Of a DNA stretch of 52,739 bases, positions 8,714 through 17,664 are shown piece after piece. The position numbers were made by a program, and so were the translations under genes. The stretch lies in NCBI GenBank assembly GCA_031289695.1, contig JAITPA010000026.1:1-52739 (forward strand), read 5' to 3'. The first letter of the stretch is position 1, and every line of letters begins with the position of its first letter. The notes under the pieces were generated by a model. That model was not told the DNA's origin, searched no databases, and saw nothing but the letters and a program-made list of their open reading frames with translations. The DNA is from Holosporales bacterium. Lineage in GTDB: Bacteria > Pseudomonadota > Alphaproteobacteria > RUG11792.

Positions 8714-9583
8714 TTGACGTGTGGTATTTCTGGCTTGTCATTTTTTAAAAAGCTCAAATCTACGATATCGGGTGTGTTTAGCACGGGAACAAAGGGATCG
8801 GTACGCATTGGAGATACCGACTTGGAAGATGTTTTGATAGGGGCAGATTTTGGAGTCGACTTGGCGTCGAAAATAGCAAGGGAGCTTAGGGCTGAAAAAG
8901 ATGTTGTCGGGGCACTAAGAATGAAGTTAGAATCTATCTTACAGCCCATCATAAAAGACATGGAAATTGACAGGTCTAAGAAGCCGTTTGTCATTGTCCT
9001 CGCCGGAGTTAATGGTAGCGGAAAAACAACAACCGTCGCAAAGCTGGCTTGTTTTTTTAAAGCAGAAGGCTTAAGCGTAGACATCGCCGCCTGCGATACG
9101 TTTAGAGCCGCGGCAACTGAGCAACTGTCAGCTTGGGCCATTAAGCTTGACTGCAGGATTTTCAAATCAGAAACTCCAAAAGATCCGGCCAGTGTTGCGT
9201 TTGATGCATTACAATCAACAAAAAGCGACGTTCTACTAATTGATACAGCCGGGAGATTACAGAATAACACAAATCTTATGAGCGAATTAGCCAAGATTTA
9301 CAGAACAATTGGCAAGATAGATAAGAGTGCTCCACATATGAATATTCTGATCATCGATGCAACTACTGGGCAAAATTCTATTGAACAAATAAAAGAATTT
9401 AGCAAGGTTCATCCTATCTCTGGTATCATCATCAGCAAAATGGATGGAGGGTCAAAAGGCGGAGTTATAACTAGAGTTGCAGGTGAATTTGAATTGCCGA
9501 TACTCGGGATCGGAACTGGGGAAAATGAACATAATTTCGAGAAGTTTTCAATCGAGAAATTTTTAAAGGATTTAGTGGAGTAG
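8714..9583 (+). CDS. ftsY: Signal recognition particle receptor FtsY
   Basis: GTPase that docks the SRP-ribosome complex at the membrane. Helical N domain, then the G domain: G1 GVNGSGKTTTVAKLA, the DTFRAAATEQL insertion-box motif, G3 DTAGRLQNN, G4 SKMDGGSKGG. The acidic A domain is missing, giving 289 residues, as in many alphaproteobacteria. The start is a TTG at 8714, six bases after AAGG; another TTG at 8735 (MSFFKKLKS) would match short family members and cannot be excluded. No ATG lies in frame near the start. It is followed after seven bases by a symporter gene and appears to head a five-gene block ending in dgkA. Confidence 0.95.
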   Translation: MTCGISGLSFFKKLKSTISGVFSTGTKGSVRIGDTDLEDVLIGADFGVDLASKIARELRAEKDVVGALRMKLESILQPIIKDMEIDRSKKPFVIVLAGVNGSGKTTTVAKLACFFKAEGLSVDIAACDTFRAAATEQLSAWAIKLDCRIFKSETPKDPASVAFDALQSTKSDVLLIDTAGRLQNNTNLMSELAKIYRTIGKIDKSAPHMNILIIDATTGQNSIEQIKEFSKVHPISGIIISKMDGGSKGGVITRVAGEFELPILGIGTGENEHNFEKFSIEKFLKDLVE

Positions 9584-9590
9584 TTTTAAA

Positions 9591-10808
9591 ATGTGTAAAT
9601 GTTGTTCAACAAAAACGTCAAAAAATATATGGTTCTATGTGATAGCTTTGAGCATGGGAATTCTATGTGGATTTTCCGGCATTGACTTCCTCGAGCAACT
9701 TGGCAAGTACTGTTCTGAGGTATTTATTAGAATTTTTAAATGCATCAGTATCCCGGTTGTTTCACTCTCGGTCATAGTCGCTCTTGCTGGATATGATTCA
9801 GATAAATCAATGGTAAAGGTCTGGAAAAAAACTTTGTTCTACACAATAACAACGACGATAGCAGCGGCATCGATTAGTGCAATACTTTACATATTGATAT
9901 CTCCAGCAAATGTTGCAATAGCATCATCTGAAAATACTAACTGTACACAAATCGCCGCTGATTATTCGAAGTATTTTTTAGAAATCATCCCAGACAATAT
10001 TTTGCGATCATTCATTGATCACAAAATATTAAGCGTCCTTCTTATAAGCGTTATCATTGGAATATCAATTAGAGCAATAAAGGAATCAGATTCGAGGCAT
10101 TCTGTCGTTTCATTCTTCAAAGGGTTTCACAGTATCTTCTTTACGATAACAAGATTTATCGTGAAAGTCCTGCCGATAGGATTATTTGGGTTCGTTGTCG
10201 TTAGCATTTCGGAATTCAAAAATGGAACAGACCTAAGAGGAATGGGTAGTTACTTTTTAGTCATAGTCCTTGCAAATCTAGTTCAGGGATTATTGGTATT
10301 ACCAACGTGGCTTGCTGTTAAAGGCATCAATCCAATACAGACAATGAAGGCGATGTTTCCGGCTCTATCTGTTGCGTTCTTTTCAAAGTCATCTTCAGCG
10401 GCTCTACCTGTCACAATCGAAACTGCGGAAACAAAATTGTTAATCGATCCTAGGATTAGTAGATTTACACTTCCTCTCTGTACAACGATCAACATGAATG
10501 GATGCGCCGCTTTTATATTTACAACTGTGATTTATCTGATGCAAAATCATGGCATCGAAATTGAACCGTCTACAATACTAACTTGGATTTTGATAGCAAC
10601 GATTGCAGCGGTGGGGAACGCAGGAGTTCCAATGGGCTGTTTCTTTTTAAGCGCAAGTCTACTGTCGATGATGGATATTCCAATGCCACTAATGGGAGTC
10701 ATCCTGCCATTTTACGGCATCGTAGATATGATTGAAACGTCACTCAATGTTTGGTCTGATTCGTGTGTTACTGCCATCGTGGACAAAGACCTAAAGTCCC
10801 ATGAGTAA
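9591..10808 (+). CDS. Dicarboxylate/amino acid:cation symporter (DAACS family)
   Basis: Membrane importer of the GltP/GltT/SstT fold. It has eight or so membrane segments plus re-entrant hairpins. The family's serine-rich loop is present as AFFSKSSSAALPVTIE, and the substrate-site block appears as PLCTTINMNGCAAF and later AVGNAGVPMGCFFLSASLL. The glutamate-type NMDGT and the SstT-type signatures are both imperfectly matched, so the substrate (glutamate, aspartate, serine/threonine or C4-dicarboxylate) is left open. The unusual N-terminus MCKCCSTKTS is cysteine-rich and cytoplasmic. The 3' end overlaps the next ATG by eight bases. Confidence 0.88.
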   Translation: MCKCCSTKTSKNIWFYVIALSMGILCGFSGIDFLEQLGKYCSEVFIRIFKCISIPVVSLSVIVALAGYDSDKSMVKVWKKTLFYTITTTIAAASISAILYILISPANVAIASSENTNCTQIAADYSKYFLEIIPDNILRSFIDHKILSVLLISVIIGISIRAIKESDSRHSVVSFFKGFHSIFFTITRFIVKVLPIGLFGFVVVSISEFKNGTDLRGMGSYFLVIVLANLVQGLLVLPTWLAVKGINPIQTMKAMFPALSVAFFSKSSSAALPVTIETAETKLLIDPRISRFTLPLCTTINMNGCAAFIFTTVIYLMQNHGIEIEPSTILTWILIATIAAVGNAGVPMGCFFLSASLLSMMDIPMPLMGVILPFYGIVDMIETSLNVWSDSCVTAIVDKDLKSHE

Positions 10809-12369
10809 TTTCAGTGGGAGAGATATTCTGGCAGCTTTTGTAGTTGCTTTCTTGCTTGTTTTGCCCGATTGGGTGTTCGCGTGCATTAGCCAATCATTCA
10901 AAGCTCCCTGCGATATAAAGGTACTTCTTCTTGTTCTGCCACTCAGCGCTGGATTTATAATGAGTAGATACCGTATCGCATCATATATATGTCTCGTAAT
11001 ACTTTGGATTATGCAATTGATGCAATTTTCTAACTTGGCATATTTTGGGCATTTACTATCTCCTTATTCATTGTATCTGTTCTCTTCTGAAATCAGTGAC
11101 GTTCTACAGGAAGCATCAAATGTATTTGTGAGATATTTGTATATCATCCCAATCGTAACGATTCCATTTTTTGCGATTGCCTATCTTACAAAGAGGAGTA
11201 AGACGAGATGCTGGATTGGATCTGTCATGCTGGTTTGTTCATTCTGTGCATTTGGGTATAAATACTACGATTCCATCAGGCCACGATTTAATCCAAATGG
11301 AATCAGATTTACAATCGACAATTCGCTTAAGGCGTTTTGGGGGTATCTAACAATAAAATATAAAAGGTACCCAGTTAAGAATTATAAGCCTTATGAAGTT
11401 GTCTCAATCGATGGCTTCAAGCTAACAGAGCCAGTAACCGTTGTTTACATCATCGGAGAAAGTACAAATTTCAGACACATGTCGCTTTTTGGATATGAAA
11501 GAAAAACGACTCCTCTGCTAGAGGAGCTCTCGAAAGATAATGGCTTCTATTACACTCATGGGATAGCTGGAGCTATATCGACGATTGCATCATGTAAATT
11601 TATGATGAATGTCTTGAGGGAAGCAGATAACGCAATCCAGGCATCAAAGGATACAACGAACCTATTTAAGCTGGCAAAATCAAGAGGATTCAAAACATTT
11701 TATTTATCGATGCAGACAGAGCACATGCTGTCAAGTATTGCTGGAGTAAATTATATAGACGTCGTAAGAACGAAAGATTCGAATATAATAAAAGTGAATG
11801 AATTAATGGATGAGTACTTATTCGATTTAATAAATCAGCAGGAGTTTGGTGAATTTAACTTTATTATTCTTCATCAAAGATGTATACATACTCCATACAC
11901 CAACGCCTCCAAGAGAAATCACAAAAAGTTTAAAAAATTTGATGGGTCAAAGGAGCCGGTAATAGACGACTACGACAATGCGATGGTATATAACGACATG
12001 ATAATATCGGCTCTTTTCAACAGATTCAACGGGCAGAAGAATGGAAAGTTTTATGTAATCTGGGCATCGGACCACAATGAACTGATGGGAGAGGATGGTT
12101 TGTTTGGACATGGCCATGGATGCCTTCATTTTCGAACTGCTGAAATTCCGATCATGGTCCAGAGTAACGATGCAGAATTTATCGAAAAGATAAAAATGAT
12201 TAACAGACCAACACATTATGAAATTGCAAGATGCATTGCATCATTATTCGGGTATAATGTAAGGAATCCAAATGAAGAAGAGAATGTCTTCTTCATAAGT
12301 GGGGTTGATTTTAACGGAAGATGTGGGTTTTTGAGATATGAAAAAGATAGTGACAGCAGAAACGGTTAG
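10801..12369 (+). CDS. Phosphoethanolamine transferase (EptA/sulfatase-fold family), copy 1
   Basis: Transfers phosphoethanolamine from phosphatidylethanolamine to an envelope acceptor, leaving diacylglycerol. Five hydrophobic segments in the first 150 residues anchor a periplasmic sulfatase-fold domain. Conserved metal/substrate motifs are visible: IIGESTNFRHMSLFGY followed by TTPLL; a threonine/serine block GAISTIASCKFMMN where the nucleophile is expected; LHQRCIHTPY; and WASDHNELMGEDGLFGHGHG, equivalent to the SDHGE zinc ligands. Length is 522 residues. It overlaps the symporter gene by eight bases and the second copy by 32. The acceptor is unknown: lipid A is the commonest target, but core sugars or other envelope molecules are possible. 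Confidence 0.87.
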   Translation: MSNFSGRDILAAFVVAFLLVLPDWVFACISQSFKAPCDIKVLLLVLPLSAGFIMSRYRIASYICLVILWIMQLMQFSNLAYFGHLLSPYSLYLFSSEISDVLQEASNVFVRYLYIIPIVTIPFFAIAYLTKRSKTRCWIGSVMLVCSFCAFGYKYYDSIRPRFNPNGIRFTIDNSLKAFWGYLTIKYKRYPVKNYKPYEVVSIDGFKLTEPVTVVYIIGESTNFRHMSLFGYERKTTPLLEELSKDNGFYYTHGIAGAISTIASCKFMMNVLREADNAIQASKDTTNLFKLAKSRGFKTFYLSMQTEHMLSSIAGVNYIDVVRTKDSNIIKVNELMDEYLFDLINQQEFGEFNFIILHQRCIHTPYTNASKRNHKKFKKFDGSKEPVIDDYDNAMVYNDMIISALFNRFNGQKNGKFYVIWASDHNELMGEDGLFGHGHGCLHFRTAEIPIMVQSNDAEFIEKIKMINRPTHYEIARCIASLFGYNVRNPNEEENVFFISGVDFNGRCGFLRYEKDSDSRNG

Positions 12370-13987
12370 AACGACGGCGATAATTCTTGTAATGGCATGC
12401 CTATTGGTAGCTCCTGATTTTATATTTTCGATGTTTAATAAAACATTTAAGCATTCAGTTGATATTAAAGTATTGTTTCTAGTTTTACCAATAGGTTGCG
12501 GATTAATACTTAATAAATACCGTTGGTTTTCTTTCTTTGTTGTTTCTCTACTGTTAATATTGCAGTTCATCCAATTTTCTCATATAGCATACTTTGGAAC
12601 ACCAATGACTCACTATTCAATATACTTAGCGATCCAAGAATTCGGAGAAGTCGTCGTGGAATCGATAAATTCAATTTATAGATGCTTTTATGTGTTGCCG
12701 GCAGTATTGGCTCCATTTATTATGATGTTTTACTTTATTAAGACGGAGAGATGTAAGTCAATATGTGGGACGATATTGCTAGCTTCAAGTCTACTGTACT
12801 TCGGCTACAATAGGATATCACTCGAACGATTTATGCCAAATGAAATAAGGTTTTCAATCGACAATTCTTTGAAGACGCTTTTCGGATGTATCCATATGAT
12901 TCTAACTGAGGATAAGGTTAAAAAATATGTTTCATATGAAACATTTGATATCGGTAAGGCTTTCGATGAGCCGACAACGATAGTGTATATAATAGGGGAA
13001 AGTGTTAACTATAGACATATGTCATTATTCGGCTATGAGAGGGATACTACTCCACTTCTTAAGGATTTGGCAAAGTCTGATAATTTCTATTATGTAATGG
13101 GGATGGCTGGAGGAGTTAATACATTATCATCACTGAAGTTTATGATGAATGCAATCTATGAACCAGATAACAAAAGGCAGACATCGAGCGATCAGACGAA
13201 TCTGTTCAAACTGGCAAAGTCAAGGGGATTCAAAACATTTTATATCTCGAGCCAGAGGGACAATGTTCTCGCTAGCATAGGCGGAGTTGGGTATATCGAC
13301 GTCATAATTAATAATGGATCAAATATCTCGAAGGTAGGAAAAATATCGGATGACCAATTACTCGATCAGATTAAAATTAATGAACTTGGAGACTTGAATT
13401 TCATAGTCCTACATCAGAGATGTATGCATGTTCCATATAGTGATTGGGTTGAAGAAGCCAGATTTGACGGCAATAATGAAGATGACAGAATTGATAAATA
13501 CGACAACGCCATGCTAAAAAACGATAGAATAATCTCAAAGATATTTGGCCATTTTAATGGGCAGAAAGTTGGAAAGTTCTATATAATTTGGACATCGGAT
13601 CATAATGAATTACTCGGAGAAGATGGGTTGTATGGACATGGTGCCTTGGTAAAGAAGGTCGCAGAGGTTCCATTTATGATTGAGAGTAACGATGGAACCT
13701 TTATTGATGACATTAGGGGAATTGGTAGAATGTCTCACTATGGCCTTGCGAAGGCCGTTGCGAAGGTATTGGGCTATGAGATCAAAAACCCAAACGAAGT
13801 TAATGGAATGATCTATGTGAGTGGTGCCGACTTTAATGGCCTATGCGGCTACATGATTTTTGAGGGAGGTGGGGACGACTGCAAAGCTTCGCTTTGCCGG
13901 AGCTCCGAAGGAGCTCTGCCGCAGTCTTTTGAAAAAGACTGCGGAGTCGTCCCCACCTCCCTCAAAAATGTTCAGTTCAAACAGTGA
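12338..13987 (+). CDS. Phosphoethanolamine transferase (EptA/sulfatase-fold family), copy 2
   Basis: A tandem paralogue of the preceding gene, collinear along its whole length, with the same membrane domain and the motifs IIGESVNYRHMSLFGYERDTTPLL, GGVNTLSSLKFMMN, LHQRCMHVPY and WTSDHNELLGEDGLYGHG. It begins 32 bases before copy 1 ends. Up to GLCGYM it aligns with the end of copy 1; then a 114-nt palindromic element (13856-13969) adds exactly 38 codons, and five more codons (VQFKQ) precede the stop. Removing the element would leave a tail of normal length and keep the one-base stop/start overlap with dgkA. The added tail is cysteine- and serine-containing and looks non-functional, but probably does not disturb the enzyme. 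Confidence 0.87.
   Translation: MKKIVTAETVRTTAIILVMACLLVAPDFIFSMFNKTFKHSVDIKVLFLVLPIGCGLILNKYRWFSFFVVSLLLILQFIQFSHIAYFGTPMTHYSIYLAIQEFGEVVVESINSIYRCFYVLPAVLAPFIMMFYFIKTERCKSICGTILLASSLLYFGYNRISLERFMPNEIRFSIDNSLKTLFGCIHMILTEDKVKKYVSYETFDIGKAFDEPTTIVYIIGESVNYRHMSLFGYERDTTPLLKDLAKSDNFYYVMGMAGGVNTLSSLKFMMNAIYEPDNKRQTSSDQTNLFKLAKSRGFKTFYISSQRDNVLASIGGVGYIDVIINNGSNISKVGKISDDQLLDQIKINELGDLNFIVLHQRCMHVPYSDWVEEARFDGNNEDDRIDKYDNAMLKNDRIISKIFGHFNGQKVGKFYIIWTSDHNELLGEDGLYGHGALVKKVAEVPFMIESNDGTFIDDIRGIGRMSHYGLAKAVAKVLGYEIKNPNEVNGMIYVSGADFNGLCGYMIFEGGGDDCKASLCRSSEGALPQSFEKDCGVVPTSLKNVQFKQ
13856..13969. repeat. In-frame palindromic element with cloverleaf-like folding
   Basis: Two perfectly complementary 25-base arms (13856-13880 and 13945-13969) enclose three hairpins: 13881-13897 (7-bp stem, TTC loop), 13900-13916 (7-bp stem, GAA loop) and 13921-13942 (9-bp or longer stem). 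The whole is 114 bases, a multiple of three, and is read through in frame by the second phosphoethanolamine transferase gene. 62 of 114 bases are G or C, clearly richer than the flanks. The layout resembles the palindromic elements inserted in frame in Rickettsia genes (RPE) and other small non-autonomous elements. Identity with a named family cannot be judged here, and I saw no second copy in the window. Confidence 0.85.
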
Positions 13988-14343
13988 TGCAGATAGTCTC
14001 AGTGAAAGGCATCTGGCGTGCCGCAAAATATTCGGTCAGTGGGATCTTATATCTCTGTGGAGAACGGGCCTTTAGGCAGGAACTCGCTCTGGGTATCATA
14101 TTGATCGCAATCGAATTCTTTCGAGATACTCCGGGTAATTTGCGGTTGTATTTGTTCTCTTCATACTGTATTATCTTAATAACTGAAGCGATCAATACAG
14201 CCATAGAAACCGTTATCAATAGGATAAGTACTGATTACCATGAATTATCAAAGAAGGCGAAGGATATTGGAAGTGCTGCCGTTATCATAGCAATTGCTCA
14301 TTTCATTTTTGTATTTGGGTATTCGTTTATGAAATATCTATGA
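13987..14343 (+). CDS. dgkA: Diacylglycerol kinase, prokaryotic DgkA type
   Basis: Small inner-membrane kinase phosphorylating diacylglycerol to phosphatidate. The 118-residue length, three membrane helices and the signature ITEAINTAIETVINRIS match the family; its catalytic glutamate, followed by the second-helix residues NTAIE, is present. The amphipathic N-terminus has the usual AAKYSVSGI...ERAFRQEL. The ATG at 13987 overlaps the last base of the preceding stop. Its position directly behind two phosphoethanolamine transferases fits recycling of the diacylglycerol they produce. Confidence 0.93.
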   Translation: MQIVSVKGIWRAAKYSVSGILYLCGERAFRQELALGIILIAIEFFRDTPGNLRLYLFSSYCIILITEAINTAIETVINRISTDYHELSKKAKDIGSAAVIIAIAHFIFVFGYSFMKYL

Positions 14344-14385
14344 AAAAATTGCGAGATCTGGAAATCGTAGAATGATACAGAATTT

Positions 14386-14415
14386 TCTACAAGCTAGTAA
14401 AAGTTCTGCTATAAT
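14386..14415 (+). promoter_or_regulatory. Promoter of the 702-aa exported protein gene
   Basis: TCTACA (14386-14391) and a perfect TATAAT (14410-14415) are separated by 18 bases. The start codon follows 39 bases after the -10. It indicates that the gene is transcribed separately from the dgkA block. Confidence 0.5.
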
Positions 14416-14453
14416 AAGCATAGACAGTTTGAAGGAATCAGGATTTAGAAATA

Positions 14454-16562
14454 ATGAGGCAGTATATGTATTTATCCAGGATTATTGCTGGTGCACTGTT
14501 GTTCAGTGCTACGGTGAGTGGTAAAGTGACTCTGTATGAAGATAGCGAGGCCACGTATAGCTTCGACGACAATCAAAAGACATTCACTAGGATATGGAAG
14601 CCCGGATTACAACAGGTCGAAAATGAGCAAAGTAAATATCAGACTTATTGTCATGGAAAGCAAAATCCTACGCCGCTGGACTATATCAATAAGAAGTACG
14701 GACTTCAGACAGGGGTAGATGTAGGAGGGATACTAGCATGGCCTGGACCGCTGGTATTGAAGTTCATTCCCGATGAAGAGCTGAAGAGAGGAAGTAGTGA
14801 TGGTAGGTCGCTGACAGTCAGAGACTGTGTAGCAACTAGCCTAGCCAGTGGAGAACATGATGATAATGCGCTGAAGTATAACCTGATGCATAGCATAGTG
14901 ACAAAGTTAATACTAGCCCATCATGCAAGAGAGCTCCTAAAGAAGGCAGCACCTGACCATCGTAAACAAGTGGAATTCCTGCAAAGCCAGAATCCGTTGG
15001 AATGGATAGAGAGAGAAGCTGCCAGTGACATAAGCTCCGTAACAAAGATGTTCTCCGACGAAGAACCCATGGAACTAGCAGCAATGAAAATCATATCGAG
15101 CTTGCCTCACAGCGGTGACACAATAACGAAATTTGTTCCAGGGCAGAAGTTTCTCGAAGTTACGTGGCGGCTGTCTAGGGGAAACTATTTTGTGAAGGTT
15201 ATGAACCAGTACACTAGACTTGAGGCCATTCGTAACTACGACGACGTGCTGAGATATGTGAGGTATGCTGTGCTCACACATGCGACTTTCGAAGCCTTAG
15301 TTTCACTGCCAGTTGAAAAAAGCAAGATAGCACGTGTGCTAAAGATGGCATCGAATAGTGCAATAGACTTCGAAGTGGCCGACGACGCCAGGGACTTTCT
15401 GGTGATGCTTAGCCGTGAATTGAGAATCCAGGATATGGATGAAGAGATTAAGGAACAACTAATTAGATACCTGCAGATAAGCACTAATGCTGGGGATAAC
15501 TGGCAAGATGAAATAGCCGAGGGGTTTGATAACCTACTATCGCTGGACGATTACAAGATGTATATCCGGGAGAGACGCTCCGGTATGTATAATGCTCGGC
15601 TAATAAGGGAATGTCTGAAAATGTGGGGACAGAATGGAACAGGAATCGCTGGTGTTAACATCACAGCTCAAGAGCAGTGCGATGCTATGATAGAGATAAT
15701 AGGTCTAAATAGGCAAAACAAAGATAGCAAAGGCAAAGTAAAATTGATAGTTGAGAAGTTTCCAATGCAACATATGACGAACGTTGAAATCAGCACTATA
15801 GCACTCCTCGTAGGTAGATGCGAATATCAGTATCAGACAATTGGTAAATTATTCGCCAGGAGATACAGTGAGGTACGACCAATGCAACAGGACACCTTGT
15901 TGAGGCCAATAATAGCAACACTGAGAAGCGAACGTTTGGAGGTAGCGAAGGATACAGCATGGGGATTGTACTGGCTGGCGCAGGCTGGTAGTTTACCTTC
16001 AATCCCTTATGATCCTACGACTATTGAAGGAATACATAACGTAGTAAAGACACCATTGCTAATGCTTATGAAGCCTGAAAATGCAGCAAAGACAGCGATA
16101 TGGCTTCAATTGGTCGAAAAGAGATATAAATACGCAGATGATCCAGGAGAGAAGAAGGCGATACAGGAACAGACATGGGCCAATGTTATGGCTGGTAGAG
16201 GACTAATAGCGGAAGGCCAAAACGCTTACGATAGCGTCTGTGCAATCATTGAAATATTTGCAAGGAAAGGTGTAATGGACAAGCGCTATCAGGAAGCAAT
16301 TCAAGCATACATAGAGACAACAAAGATTCAACAAGAAGAGCGGAAATGGTGGAGCAAAATAATAGGCAGGTTGATATCGGCAGCAGGTTCGTACAAAGAA
16401 TACAATAAAACAAACATAATTCAGTCAATCATGAATAAAATTGGAAAGGATGGGATCGATGAAAGTGTAGACGATATGGTGGAGCTGAAAGAATTTTTCG
16501 GTGAAGACTATGTAAGAGAGGTCGGAGTGCTGAATGATCTCATAGCACATCCTGGCTCATAA
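14454..16562 (+). CDS. Large exported alpha-helical protein with armadillo/HEAT-like segments
   Basis: I do not recognise a named family. The 702-residue product begins with a Sec-type signal peptide (MRQYMYLSRIIAGALLFSATVSG, probable cleavage near residue 22). The remainder is almost entirely predicted helix, without membrane segments. Around residues 478-545 a stretch reading LLRPIIATLRSERLEVAKDTAWGLYWLAQAG, in two parts, followed by VVKTPLLMLMKPENAAKTAIWLQLV, resembles consecutive armadillo repeats, including the AWxLxxLA core. Other parts (residues 270-330) could be more divergent helical repeats. Leucine CTA/CTG and isoleucine ATA codons look more frequent than in neighbours, which I noted by eye only. 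It has its own promoter and its end overlaps convergent ftsW by 23 bases. A secreted, host-interacting role is conceivable but unproven. Confidence 0.8.
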   Translation: MRQYMYLSRIIAGALLFSATVSGKVTLYEDSEATYSFDDNQKTFTRIWKPGLQQVENEQSKYQTYCHGKQNPTPLDYINKKYGLQTGVDVGGILAWPGPLVLKFIPDEELKRGSSDGRSLTVRDCVATSLASGEHDDNALKYNLMHSIVTKLILAHHARELLKKAAPDHRKQVEFLQSQNPLEWIEREAASDISSVTKMFSDEEPMELAAMKIISSLPHSGDTITKFVPGQKFLEVTWRLSRGNYFVKVMNQYTRLEAIRNYDDVLRYVRYAVLTHATFEALVSLPVEKSKIARVLKMASNSAIDFEVADDARDFLVMLSRELRIQDMDEEIKEQLIRYLQISTNAGDNWQDEIAEGFDNLLSLDDYKMYIRERRSGMYNARLIRECLKMWGQNGTGIAGVNITAQEQCDAMIEIIGLNRQNKDSKGKVKLIVEKFPMQHMTNVEISTIALLVGRCEYQYQTIGKLFARRYSEVRPMQQDTLLRPIIATLRSERLEVAKDTAWGLYWLAQAGSLPSIPYDPTTIEGIHNVVKTPLLMLMKPENAAKTAIWLQLVEKRYKYADDPGEKKAIQEQTWANVMAGRGLIAEGQNAYDSVCAIIEIFARKGVMDKRYQEAIQAYIETTKIQQEERKWWSKIIGRLISAAGSYKEYNKTNIIQSIMNKIGKDGIDESVDDMVELKEFFGEDYVREVGVLNDLIAHPGS

Positions 16563-17664
16563 TATTCTTTTTGGTAAGGGCTAGGATTATTCCAACACTT
16601 ATCGCAGATGCAAGGAGTGAACTTCCACCGTAACTTATAAACGGCAAGGTCATTCCTTTCGTTGGAATGATATTCAAAGAGGTGCATATGTTTATCAGTG
16701 TTTGCATTGTGATCTGAACGACTATTCCAAAGACAGCGGAGAATTTAAAGATACTAGGTGAGTCTGCTACTTTTACAAGAGCTCTCGATATAAATACAGC
16801 AAAAATCAAAATGACAACAAAGCACGATATAAATCCGAATTCTTCACCTATGACTGAAAACACAAAATCAGAATGCGCGTCTGGAACTAGTGTTTTAATG
16901 ACTCCTTCTCCTGGCCCTTTCCCAAGGATCCCTCCGCTCTTAAACGCATCCACCGACTTTTGAATCTGATACAAATCAACGTCGTCTCCATCGCGAACCA
17001 TAAACCTATCTATTCTATCTGCAAAATGCGGAAAGGCAAAGTATAAGCCGACGAGAGATCCAATTGATGACAGCACGAAAGTGGCTATCATAAAAATCGA
17101 CAACCCAGAGATAAACAGTTGAGCCACCCATGACACTACTATAATGATGGCCATTCCAACGTCAGGTTGTAGTAACAACAAAGGTGTAACGATCGCAATA
17201 CTTACAAGAGACAAAATAATCCCTGGAAATTTTCTATCCCTGTATTGCTCGGCAATAAACCAGGCAGTCATGATTGAAAGTATAGGTTTTAAAAACTCCG
17301 AAGGTTGAAGAGAAATGCCACAAATATTGAGCCACCTTCTCGCTCCTTTTACTTCATTGCCGAAGAAAAGAGACACTACTATTAAGAACAAACATCCAAC
17401 ATATCCAACGATAGCCCATCTTCTTATATGCCTTGTCTGTAGAAACGATATGAATACTACTATGGCAACGGCAATCGGAGCTATCAGAACATGTCGTTTT
17501 ACAAAATGAAATGGGGAAAACCCAAGCTTTATGGCGACCGCTGGAGTTGAAGCTATGCTGATCCATAGTCCCACTGCAATCAGAGCAAACGTCGAAAATA
17601 AGAGGACGCTATCTATCGACGTTATCCACCTTCTAAAAACTCCACTGAGTAAACTCTTAGCCAT
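16540..17664 (-). CDS. ftsW: Lipid II polymerase FtsW (SEDS family)
   Basis: Septal peptidoglycan glycosyltransferase of the divisome. About ten membrane helices are present, with family motifs GARRWLNICGISLQPSEFLKP, LLLLQPDVGMAIII, LGKGPGEGVIKTLVPDAHSDFVFSVIGEEFG (in pieces) and the C-terminal PFISYGGSSLLAS. The frame opens further upstream, but the ATG at 17664 (MAKSLLSGVFRRW) gives 374 residues, the usual length. It overlaps the end of murD by eight bases. In most bacteria these two genes lie in the dcw cluster with murG and murC; here only the pair remains. Confidence 0.95.
   Translation of the reverse strand: MAKSLLSGVFRRWITSIDSVLLFSTFALIAVGLWISIASTPAVAIKLGFSPFHFVKRHVLIAPIAVAIVVFISFLQTRHIRRWAIVGYVGCLFLIVVSLFFGNEVKGARRWLNICGISLQPSEFLKPILSIMTAWFIAEQYRDRKFPGIILSLVSIAIVTPLLLLQPDVGMAIIIVVSWVAQLFISGLSIFMIATFVLSSIGSLVGLYFAFPHFADRIDRFMVRDGDDVDLYQIQKSVDAFKSGGILGKGPGEGVIKTLVPDAHSDFVFSVIGEEFGFISCFVVILIFAVFISRALVKVADSPSIFKFSAVFGIVVQITMQTLINICTSLNIIPTKGMTLPFISYGGSSLLASAISVGIILALTKKNIMSQDVL

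Noticed and set aside
8644-9294. N-terminal extension of the aromatic permease frame on the minus strand
   Set aside because: It is a mirror of the ftsY coding sequence, without family resemblance; the permease has a clear start at 8643.
13841-14026. Minus-strand frame through the palindromic element
   Set aside because: Arises from the symmetry of the inverted repeat; there is no start signal or conserved feature.
14367-14390. Hairpin GTAGAA / TTCTAC after dgkA
   Set aside because: Six-base stem with a 12-base loop and no T-run; it overlaps the next promoter and is not convincing as a terminator.
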